Shown: in pieces, positions 45,501-57,500 of the stretch
Layout of the letters: every line of letters begins with the position of its first letter
Position numbering within the stretch: position 1 is the first letter of the stretch
Origin: Gonium pectorale
Lineage: Eukaryota > Chlorophyta > Chlorophyceae > Chlamydomonadales > Volvocaceae
DNA length: 64,000 bases
NCBI GenBank assembly: GCA_001584585.1
Contig: LSYV01000097.1
Location: 178,507 to 242,506, forward strand
Direction of reading: 5' to 3'
Translations under genes and position numbers: made by a program
Notes under the pieces: model-generated
Database searches by the model: none
What the model saw: only the letters and a program-made list of their open reading frames with translations
What the model was told of the DNA's origin: nothing

Positions 45501-48500
45501 GGCACCCCACGCCCGATGAAGACCTGGAGCTCGCGACTGAGGCGCAGATCTGGCCCAAGCGCATGTTCGAAACCCTGGAACGGTACGTTAGCGGTACACC
45601 TTTGCCTCTGGGCTGCGATCGTGGGCAATCGGGATGTTGTTTCTGGAGCACTTCAACAGCCACCTGTGTGACGGGCGTTATCGGCAAATACTGCTAGAGT
45701 TGTGCTCACAGTGTATTTGGTACCGTGCGTCCTTGCTTCCTGTCGTGCCAGGGCCTGGACCAAGCTGCGGCAAGAAGATAGCACGTTCCAGACCAAGCTC
45801 CGGTCCTCACGAGACAAGATGTCGGTGGACCTCACGGACATCAGCCTATCCATCCAGACGTTCAAGGAGACCATCACTTTCGACGACATGGTGCGGGCGT
45901 GCGGTTAGACTTGCACTGTAACAGCCCTTTCTGTGCTAACCCCTCACACGTATTCCCTATGCGTCGTATTCCTCATTCGTGTTTCCATACGGAACAGGCC
46001 AGGAAAGCATCTTCCGGCTGCCTACAGCTCGCGCAGGGGATCTGAGTAGTGGCTTGCTGCCTGTCCGTAGGCCGAGCTGGCGCACCAGGGTGAATCACTG
46101 TTGGAGCGCATCCAGCAGCTGTCGGAGACGGCTGCCAACATCAACGAGGACGAGGGGCTGCTTGGGTGGCAGGTGCGTGCAGCCGATACGCCTAGCAACG
46201 CGCTGTTTGTAGATAGATCTTGACCTTGTCCTTTTCAGGTCTAAACGGTGCTCGTATGGCGGGCTGAAGCCTAAGCAATTAATGATAATACTAATATGTA
46301 CGCCCGGCTTAAGACGGGCGTGTATTAAGCAGGTGGTCCGTCGGGGCAGCCGAGGCGGCCCATGGGTACCACCACCACCACTGCCTAAGCCCTTCACCAT
46401 TGCAGGTGACGGAATGGCCTGCCATCCGCGACCTTGCCTCCGAGCTGGAGCCGTATGCGTGGTTGTACAGCATCACCAACGACTTCACCATGCGGAGAGA
46501 GGACTGGCTGTTCGGCCCAATTAAGGACCTTGACGCCGAGGAGGTTGAGAACAAGGTCAACGACTGGTTCAAGAAGGTGCGTGCCGCGGGGCTTTTCGTC
46601 ACGTCCCCAGCGAACCCCTCAAGCGTCCGATTAGGGAAGTCCCATGCCTTGCACCGTCGAGTCCTCTTCACTAGGAAAATGGGAATGGCACGTGTATGCG
46701 GATCACCTTACCTAGACGGCTCCGTACGGAAACACTAATGATGGAAACTGCCGGGTGCTTGCCGTGCCTGCAGATGGCGCGGCTCAGCAAGAGTCTCCCG
46801 CGGCCCGAGCTGCGGACGCTGGCAGAGAGCACTCGCGCCAAGCTGGAGGAGTTTAAGGAGCACGTGCCCATCATCATGGCCGTGTGCAACCCCGGCATGC
46901 GGGGAAGGCACTGGGAGCGACTGTCGGCGGCCCTGGGCACGCGCGTTTTCCCCGGTGCCGACTCTGAACTCAACTTGCAGAAGCTCCTGCTCGTCGGCAT
47001 CGCGTCACATGCGGAGCTGCTGCAGGTCAGCGCTAGCGTGGTGTATCTGGACCTAACCTTTGCGTCGTGTGTGCTCTGCGGGATGGTTGCTGCTGAGCAT
47101 GCATGGGTGATTTCTTCCAGCGACTCACGAGTTTAGGGTCAAGGCCCACGCTCAAGGTGACTTGACCAACCCCCAGGAGCTGAGTGACGCCGCCTCTCGT
47201 GAGATGGCGCTGGAGCGTTCGCTGGACCGCATGGTTGCAGAGTGGACGGGCGTCAAGTTCGAGGTCATGCCCTGGAAGAATACCGGTAAGCTGGAATCCT
47301 ACCCGCTCTCGTCAGATGTCCCGCCAGGATTTGTGCTTTTTATCCTTGGTGACCCGTGCATAACTGACGGTGGTGCGCATGCAAAAGCTCTGGCACCTTG
47401 GTACTGGTAGTTGGTGAGAGATGGTTTGTAACCAGGAGGTTGTGGGTTCGGTTTCCACCATGTCCACCCCAAGCCGGATTGGGGTCAATCCCTAGAGGGA
47501 TGGAGCCTAATCTGGGCAAAGAACATATCAGGGCCGGGTGGTGGTGGTCGTGGAGCCATGCGTTGAATCCGTGGTGGCTTGAGGTCTCTGCCTTGGGCCT
47601 CACCCCAAGCGTTCATGTCTTAAATCTCACTCGTTTCCCGTGGCGACTCAACTCCACGCACAACTAACCTTCGCAGGCGGTGTCATCCTCAAGGGCAGCA
47701 GCGTTGAGGAGGCGCAGACGCTTCTGGACGACCATACCGTCAAGGCGCAGGCCATGCTTAGCAGCCCCGCCGCTGCGCCGTTCCTCGAGCGCATCGAAGG
47801 TTGGGTCAGGAAGCTAGCCGGCATGCAGGTGAGCCCTTTGCGAGCACTAAGCGTTCCGGAGAGCCCGTGCTCCACGTTTCCCGTGGTGACTGAGGCCGCG
47901 GCACTTACCAAGGCGTGATGCATCCCGCAACCTGCAGGACATCATCGATGAGTGGATGGTCGCTCAGCAGAAGTGGATGTTCCTTGGCCCTGTGTACGGC
48001 AGCGAGGAGATCTCCAAGCAGATGCCCAAGGTGAGTTCTACAGATGCACATAGCCATCTTCGCGGCACCAGCTTCCCTTATGTGGTTTTTCAGTTTCAAT
48101 CCCTTTAATCAGGCCGTTTCTGCCCACAGGAGCGATACGAGTTCCAGGCCGCGGATATGAAATTCCGCGCGGTGATGAGCTCAGTTGATCGCAATCCAGA
48201 CGTACTCACGTTCACGGACGGCCAGGGCCTGCTTGGCGACCTTCAGGTGTGTGCCCGTGGCACGGCATAGTCTGCAGCATCCTCATGTGAAAGCTGGTCG
48301 GTTGCTGTACCCACAAGTGAGGGAAGGCCCACGGCCGCATACGCCTTGCATCACAGCGGCTATAAGTACCCCTTGTTAGTGCTGCAGGTGCCCTGCTTGC
48401 TGTGTGGAATGAGGCAGCTTTCCTTCAATCCACATTTCTGTGTTATGGCTTGGCTTGTTGGCCCGCAGGCCTGCAACGGCTCCTTCAGCGTCATCGAGCG

Positions 48501-51500
48501 CTCCCTGTCTGTGTACCTGGACTCCAAGAAGATGTTGTTCCCGCGCTTCTTCTTCCTCTCCAATGACGAGCTCATCGAGGTGCTCAGTGAAGCAAAGGAG
48601 CCAATCCACGTCCAGCCGTTTGCCAAGAAGATCTTTGAGGCTGTCAAGTAAGTGGGCCACCCGTTGGAAGTGAACCAACCTAAAGCTTGCAAAGCGCCAT
48701 CGCTTCTTGCCCGCTGGCCCCGTTCCGAAAGCCATTTTACGGCCCAACGCCCGTGCACGCCGCCCGACGCCGCGGGCCTGACTCCGCGCTGCCTTTTGCT
48801 TCTTATCTGCAGGGAGTTCGAGTTCAACGAGGAGATGGAGATCTCTGGATTGGTCAGCGTGGAGGAGGAGCGCATCCCGCTGGACCGCCCTGTCGTGACG
48901 AATAGCGAGCTCATGCCGGGCGTCGAGTTCTGGCTGCTCAAGGTTGAGGAGCAGATGCGACTGAGCCTGGCATCCATCACGCTCAAGGCGATTCAGGTGC
49001 GCCCTTGTCATCAAGCTTCTCGCTCCTCTTTCTCCCCGGTCCAGCGCTAATGGCACCCCAAATCAAGTTTCGTATGTAACGACGCTATCCTTACATCTCC
49101 TACTCTGCTGCAGGCGTACGCAACCACACAGCGATCCAAATGGATCCTTCAGTGGCCGGGTCAGGTAGTCCTGGCGGTGGCGCAGACCTTCTGGACCATG
49201 GGCGTGGTGGAGGCACTCAACACGGGCGGCCTATTTGGGCTTGTGCAGTACAGCGACCAGTGCGGCCGCGAGCTGATGGATGAGGTAATGCTGGTCCGTG
49301 GCCACCTCACGCCCCTCCAGCGGGCCACCATCGGCGCTCTGGTGGTGCTGGACGTGCACGCGCGGGACGTAGTGGGCGAGATGATAAACGACAAGGTGAG
49401 CAGCGGAATTGCCGAGCGTGGCTGGGACGGCAAGGACGGTTTCTGAAGCTTATTGTATGGTCACTGGGACCAGAACTTGTGTTGCACGCTGCTCACAGCG
49501 TTCATAAGCCGTGACCTGCAAAACCGCCTTAGCGTGCATCTGACATGCTCCGCGTTTGCGTGCCTCGTCAGGTGGCATCCATCGACGAGTTCAGCTGGCA
49601 AAGTCGCCTGCGCTACTATTGGGAGAACAACCAGCTCTTCGTGCGCATGCTCAACGCGGAGTGCAACTACGGCTACGAGTACCTGGGCAACAGCTCCCGC
49701 CTGGTCATCACGCCTCTCACGGACCGCTGCTACCGCACCCTGCTAGGAGCCCACCACATGAATCTCGGCGGCGCGCCGGCTGGCCCCGCAGGTGTATCAC
49801 ATGCGCACTCTTGACTTTTGCAGTCCATAGGCCGGGTCAAGACTCTTTCCGCGGGTTAACGATGTGCCTTGCGCCACGCAAGAGCGTTTGGAATGCATTA
49901 ACAGGGCGACGCTGTGTGACCGTGCCCCACCAGACCTGAAATCTGATGCGGTAACGCTCGCGCTTTGACAGGTACCGGTAAGACGGAGACCACGAAGGAC
50001 CTCGCCAAAGCTGTTGCAATTCAGTGCGTCGTGTTCAACTGTTCGGACGGCCTCGATTACATGGTGAGCACGAAGGGGGCCCTGGCGACTCACATGCCCT
50101 GGATACGTAATTTTCGGCTCGTGTGCGCGTGCGTTTCGGCTGCAGCCCTGCCTACCTAGGCTAACAGCGCGTTCCTTCTACAGGCCATGGGGCGTTTCTT
50201 CAAGGGCCTTGCGGCAAGCGGCGCATGGGCGTGCTTTGACGAGTTCAACCGCATTGAGCTGGAGGTGCTTTCGGTGGTGGCTCAGCAGGTATGCCCCGTA
50301 CGCTCGGTGCGTGACCCGTCAAGGTTTTTTCCGCGTCCGAATGAATGAAGACGGACTCGCATCGATGCACGCTAGCATTAAGCTGCATCCCTTACGCCCT
50401 CCCGTTACTTTCAGGTGCACACGATCCAACGCGCCAAGGCTTTGGGCAAGAAGCGCTTTCTGTTTGAGGGTACCGACATGAACCTGGTGTCAACCTGCAA
50501 CGTCTTCATCACCATGAACCCCGGCTACGCGGGCCGCTCCGAGCTACCGGATAACCTTAAGGTGTGAGGGCATTGTAGGCGTGCTTTGATACCTTTTATC
50601 CCCGGCGCGCTCTTACATGCAGCGCGCTATGCCTCATCTCGGTCTCCATCAGCTCACCTCACGGTTGTCCCGTGCCCTCTGCAGGCCCTCTTTCGCGACG
50701 TGGCCATGATGGTGCCGGACTACGCCATGATCAGCGAGATCATCCTCTACAGCTACGGGTACTTGGATGCGCGGTCCATGTCCCAGAAGCTGGTCCAGAC
50801 CTACCGCCTGTGTTCCGAGCAGCTCTCCCGGCAGGACCACTATGACTACGGTGCGAGTTGCAGTTTGCTCCTGTGACCCAGCGGGTTGTGTGCGTCTCAC
50901 GGTTGTGTACAAGGAGTTTAAAGTCTGATCCTGTCGCTGTTCTTTGATTTGCAGGCATGCGTGCCGTCATGGCGGTGCTGCGGGCTGCTGGCAACCTCAA
51001 GCGGCGCTATTCGGGAGGCAATACCGATACAGACGTTTATAGCGAGCCCGTGCTGATGCTGCGCGCTATCATGGAGGTGAATCTTCCAAAGTTCCTTGAC
51101 GAGGACGTCCCGCTGTTCAAGGGCATCCTGTCGGATCTCTTCCCCGGTGGGTAGTTTGCCGATAGCATGAGGATGAGTCAGTAGCCCACTTGCACGCATG
51201 GCAGACATGCAAGCCAGTCCCTTGCTTGGGATTACACACATGACGCGTCTGGTATAACGTCATTTTGGGGTTGCAGGCGTGAACCTTCCTGCCAGCAAGT
51301 ATGACCACCTGTCGGCGGCGCTGACGGCCAACGCAAAGGCCATGAACCTGCAACCACTGCCGTCCTTCATCGAGAAGGCTATCCAGCTCTACGAGATGAT
51401 CGTGGTGCGACACGGCCTGATGCTGGTCGGCAAGTCCTTTAGCATGAAGACTGTGGCCATACGCGCGCTGGCTGCGGCGCTCGGGGACATGTGTGCGGCA

Positions 51501-54500
51501 GGTGCGTTGCTTAGCGTGTGCAGTGTCGTGCGGTCCGTTGTGAGCGCCTATCAGAACACTGCGGCTTTCCTCCGTTTCTGGACTGATCGGTCATCCCCGT
51601 GGCGGATGCTTACCACGTCTCTTGCTGAAACGCAGGCCATGATGAGAAGAAAGTCAAGACGTACACCATCAACCCGAAGGCCATTACCTTGGGGCAGCTG
51701 TACGGTCAGGACGACCCACTGTCCAAGGAGTGGACCGACGGAGTCCTGGCCGTGGCCTTCCGGTGAGTTGTAAAGTGGCCTAGCATCAGTTTACCGTGGC
51801 CACTGATTCATCCATGGCTCGCGTCCTTTGGCAGGTCGGCTGCACGGGATGCCTCACCGGACCGCAAATGGATTATCCTCGACGGTAAGTGCGAGCACAG
51901 GGACACTGCACAGGCTGTGCGGCAAGAATACCTCAAGCACAATTGGCAGAGCTTCTTCAACTTTGCAACGCAATCTGGTTCCGTGTTGTGCGCAAAGGCG
52001 CACGCACATACCGTACAGCGGTACGGTACGAGAGGAGCACAGGGTCACGCCCAGCCATGTCAAAGAGAATGGGGGCTTGCACTGCAGGTCCGGTGGATGC
52101 AATCTGGATTGAGAACATGAACACGGTGCTCGACGACAACAAGAAGCTCTGCCTAAATAGCGGAGAAATCATCGCCATGCAGGTGCGCAGGCCCGCTCTG
52201 ACGGAACGGCTGGACTAGGCATTTCATGGCGATGCAAGACTGTACGTGCAGTTGACCCACTGTCTGTTTTCCGGGGCAATCATATGCGCGTCACGTGCAC
52301 AGCAAGCTCGGCGGCGTTCACTCGGTTGGCCCACGGGCATTGCCAGCAGCTTTGATAACCAACCACCTGGGCTCTTTTGGTGGTGCTTCCAGGGCTTGAT
52401 GAACATGATCTTCGAGGTCCAGGATCTTGCGGTCGCATCCCCGGCCACGGTATCCCGCTGCGGCATGGTGTATATGCAGCCCTCGCTCCTCGGCTGGCGG
52501 CCAGTGCTGGACTCTTGGGTTAAGACGCTGCCCGAGGTCGTCACTCCGCCCCTCAGGTCGGTTCTGTTGCTATATGTAGTCCTTCATTGACCTTCCCATG
52601 ATGAGCGTACCCGCTTTCATTGACTGCCCTTCCAGCGCGTCCCGTATGTCATGAATCATGTGTGCTCATTTGTTCTTTATCGCTTGCGCTTGCAACCAGG
52701 GAATACGTGTACAAGCTCGTCGACTGGCTCGTCTCGCCCTGCCTGCGGCTCGTGGTCAAGGACCTTGTGCAGCCGGTGCCCTGCCAGGACATCAACTTGA
52801 TTGTCAGCTTCACGCGCCTTTTTCAGAACCTCATGCTGGCCTACCTCCAGCCGCCGCCTCCACCCCAGCCGGGGCGCTCCGGCACAGCGGCGCAACATGA
52901 GCCCACCGACGAGGTGGTTGACAAGACAGGCATGCACATGGTGGGCCTGGAATGCCTCTTCGTCTTCTCCCTGATCTGGTCCCTCGGCGCCAGCGTAGAT
53001 GCGGCTGGCCGCGCCACCTTCAGCGAGCAGCTGCGCAAGTTCCTACGCGGCGAGTTTGGCGCTTACGGCACGTATGTCGTGGGTGACGCGTGCCCTTTGC
53101 GGAAGCCGCTGCCTGCGGATGGCAGCGTGTACGACTGGGTGTACGACATCTCAAGCGATTCCTGGCGCGGTAAGCACTCGAAGTGCAGAGAGTTGTACAT
53201 GCATGCTCCGTTTCCTGTGTGTATTCATAGGTGCCCTTGCCTCAACGGCTGCCCATTTGCTGCCATACAAGTTTGCCCCGCTCCCCTGTACGTGGCCCCC
53301 CCTCCATTCTATGCAGCCTGGATGGGCCTGCGGCCTCCCCAGGTCATCAGCGCCGACGTCGACTACAGCACCATCATCGTGACCACGGCCGACGTGGTGT
53401 GCTACACCTACCTGCTGGAGATGCAGGTGACCAACTTCGTACCCTTCCTCATCGTGGGCCCAACCGGCACCGGCAAGTCAGTCTACGTCAAATCCTTTCT
53501 GTCTGAGCGGCTTGAGCGGTCCAAGTGGACGCACATGGTGTTCAACTTCTCCGCACAGACCAGCGCCAACATGACGCAGGTGAGTGCATGCTACGAGCGA
53601 TGCGCCTTGGCGCAACGCGCCGAATGCAAGAATGTTACCTTACCGATGCATGTTCAACCGAGCTATTGGCTGCATGCCATTGCCCGAAGGAAGCGTGGCC
53701 TTGCTGCTTGCGCTTCAGGACATCGTTGACGGCAAGCTGGAAAAGCGCCGGAAGGGTGTCTACGGCCCACCTGTGGGCAAGCGCTGCGCAGTGTTTGTGG
53801 ATGACCTGAACATGCCGCAGTTGGACCGGTATGGTTCGCAGCCGCCCATCGAGCTGCTGCGGCAGGCCATGGATCACGGCGGGTGGTATGACCGCCACGA
53901 CAAGAGGTGGGCAGAGGAGAGTTACAGTGAATGCGGCAATCACAGGATGCTCGATTTTCCACGCCCACAAGCCCTGGTTCTGCGCGACCTGGCTCGCAAC
54001 TTCTTACGTTTTGTGCCGCGCAACAACAACACGCATCACGCATCTGCCGAGGTGCATACATATGAGAGTGCTCGCCTGTTCACTTGCCCTGAGTTCGTTC
54101 TGGTGCTCTCTCACCCAAGCGCCGACGTTTTGTCTGCCCCGCCTTTCGCCGCTGCAGCTTCCGCAAGCTGGCCGACCTGCAGTTCCTGGCGGCAATGGGC
54201 CCACCGGGCGGAGGGCGCAACCCGGTCACCAACCGCTACCTGCGGCACTTCCACCTGGTCTACGCCGCTGAGTTCGACTCGGCCTCCCTGCGCCAGATCT
54301 TCGGCACCCTTACGGACTGGTGGTTTAAGCGGTGCAAGTGAGTTGTGATACCCGACCAGGCGCACATAAGGCAGACGCGCCAAGTTCCCCGTTCTGAGGT
54401 GGCTCATCGCCCGCCTATCAGGTACACTGAGGAGATAACCGAGCTGCGAGACAAGTTGGTAGCCGCCAGCCTGCAGCTGCACGCAAGCGTGTCGAGCCGC

Positions 54501-57500
54501 CTGCTGCCCACACCCGCAAAGACGCACTACATCTTCAACCTCCGGGACCTTTCGAAGCTTTTCCAGGTGCGCTTCTGTACTCATTTTGTATATCAGTGGC
54601 TGTGCTGCTATGAATAATGCAGGTTTCTTTCTCAGTTCTCGGGTCTGCTTGCGTGCCTGATACCCTACCGTGGCGCCACACAGGGCTTGTCCTTTGTGGG
54701 CGAGGCACTGGAAAGCGACCCGGAGCGGTTGAAGCGCCTCTGGGTGCACGAGGCGCTACGCGTGTACCACGACCGCTTGGTGGATGACAACGACCGGGAC
54801 TGGATTGCTGGCCAGATCAAGCAGCAGCTTGAGGCGCATTTCGGCGGTTCCTTCGACAAGGTGAGCGACAGGATTGCAGGCAGCTGCAACCCTTTCGGCG
54901 CACCAAGCGGCGTGCTTGCCTGACACGTGCTCCCGTCTTATCCGCCCACATCCAGCTCCTGTCGCGACTTGCGGACGACGGCGACGAGGGTGGACCGGGG
55001 CGCGTTGGTGCCGCCAGCCTCCGCCGCCTTTTGTTTGCGGACTTCCTGACGCCGGGTGCCGAGCCCCGGCTGTACGTGGAGGTCGATGACTTTGGGCGCC
55101 TAACCAGCGTTGTGGGTGACTACCTGAAGGACCTGAACGCAGGTGCGCAACGAAAGGGCCTCACTTACTGGGCGTTGGAAGGTGTCTAAGTCACGGGTTT
55201 ATATATGTGACTGCAGTACGCTGTGCCAGGTCTATGTTGCTTGCTTCATTGTGGAGTTGCACACCTGCCACCTACACCTGCCTTCACAGGGAGCAAGAAG
55301 CCGCTGAACCTGGTCCTGTTCCAATTCTGCCTGGAGCACGTTTGCCGCGTGGCGCGCATGATCAGGCAGCCTGGGGGCCACGCGCTCCTGGTAGGAGTTG
55401 GTGGAGCTGGCCGCGAGAGCGTCACACAGCTGGCGGCCTTCATTGAAGACTTCCAGGCGAGTTAGTGCACATCTCGTTCACAAATTGTTCTATATCGGGA
55501 CGCAAGGCGCCCATTGTGGTGCACTTGCCTTGATTCTCTGACTGCACCATTGCGTTTCCCGGACGTATTCAGTTGTTCTCAATCGAGGTCAGCAGCTCGT
55601 ACTGCATGGTCAACTGGCACGACGACCTGAAGGCCGCGCTGCGGACCGCTGGCGAGCGCCACAAGGACGCCATTTTCCTTTTCAAGGATAGCCACATCCT
55701 AGACGAGACGATGGTACGTGTGTGGGCCATCAGACAGTGCTGCGAGTTTGGCTGGAAGCTGCCGAACATGACAGTGTTACAGCACGCACCGAGCGGTGTA
55801 TAGGGAAAGGGACCCTGATCTGTTCCCTGAACCAAGGGTTTGGAAACCGGAGTCTCTTGCCTGTGACCCGTCCCTACCCGAGCCCGAACGTGGGCTTCCA
55901 GCTGGCTGGCTGACTGGCTGGCTGGCTGACGTTCGCCATGGATGATGCTCTCCCGATGACCGGCGCCGGTGGTGCAACGTTGAAGCCCTATCTGTCTGTC
56001 CCGTGGCACAGGTCGAGGAGCTGAGCAGCCTGCTGAACACCGGCGAGGTGCCAAATCTGTTCGACTCTGGCGAGCTTGCCACCATCCTTGAAACAATCCG
56101 CCCGCGTGCTCGTACAGCTCGCATGGACGGGAGCCGTGCTGACCTGTACAACTTCTTCCTACAAGAGGTATGGGCAGCGTTGGGTTAGACGCACTGCGTG
56201 CTGTTAGCTAGGATCTGCGATCAGCGCATTCCTCCGATATAACATTGGTATGGCGCTACGGGTGTACGGAAGCGTTTGGACCTCAGCCGAGGGCCAGACA
56301 CGCGCAGAGCAGGCGGGGTGAAGGCCTGAGCCAACACCCCGCACGAGCGGGCCAGGCGCAACAAGCGTTCTGAGCCGCGGCGCCCCCACAACGCACAGCC
56401 AACAGCAACCACGCGGACAAGCAATAGGGTGGGCGGGTGGGGCCACCACACGGTGGCACTAACGAGCAACGAGGGCTGCAGTGCAAGGCCGAATGCGCGA
56501 CACTGGGCCTGTGCGCTGTGCGTGTAAGACAAGCGACGCTGTCGTACAACCGCGAAGACCCTACACGTCAAACCATCTAGTAGTTTAATCGCATTCCGCC
56601 GTGTTACGCGCTTGCAGATCCGCCAGCACCTCCGGATCGTCTTGTGCTTCAGCCCCGTCGGTGACGCCTTTCGGGACCGCCTGCGGCGCTTCCCGTCGCT
56701 CATCACCTGCACAACCATCGACTGGTTTACGGTCTGGCCGGACGACGCTCTACTGTCAGTGGCCGATCAGGCCCTGGCCGAGCTGTCGTTAGACAATAAG
56801 CTGCGGCGGCAATTGTCAGAACAGTGTGTCCAATTCCACCTCACTGCGCGGACGCTTACTGAAAGGTATGACCCTGCATCGTTGATCCCAGTGACGTACG
56901 GCCATGGCATCTTCCTAGTACTGTCGCCCATGTGCGTTGTTAGCAGGCTGTGTGACAGTGCCATGAAGGCTTGGGCTGAGCGAACATGCATGCAACCGTT
57001 CCTGCAGGTATCTGAAGGAGGCAAAGCGCTACTTCTATGTAACACCAACATCCTACATTAACCTGTTGGAGTGCTTCAAGACGCTGCTGCGCCGCCAGCA
57101 ACAGGCCGTCACGGCGCAGCGGCGCCGTTACGAGGTTGGGCTGGAGAAGCTGGCAAGCACGGAAGAACAAGTGAGTTGTTAAACGTTAGGCTGAAAGCAA
57201 CAAGGACTGGGGTTCGTTGCTGGTATTCTGGTCAGAGAGCAAGGATCTTGCTCTTTTCCGTCGCTGTATTGTACGATAAGGAAATACACATGACGCGTGT
57301 CCGCTTGCTCCCTGCAGGTGCTGGTCATGCGCAGGGAGCTGGAGGAGAAGCGGCCTCGGCTGATTGCCAGCGGCAAGGAGACGGCCGAGCTGATTGCCAT
57401 GGTGGAAATCCAGACAGCTGAGGCGGATAAAGTCAAGACGCTGGTCGAGGTACGCGTACTGTCACCTGGCAATGCCTGCGTATTGCTTCGTTGGCCACTC

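Noticed and set aside
47338..47660. Plus and minus open frames of about 88 residues in the dynein intron
   Set aside because: These are translations of the SINE-like tRNA head and body, not genes.
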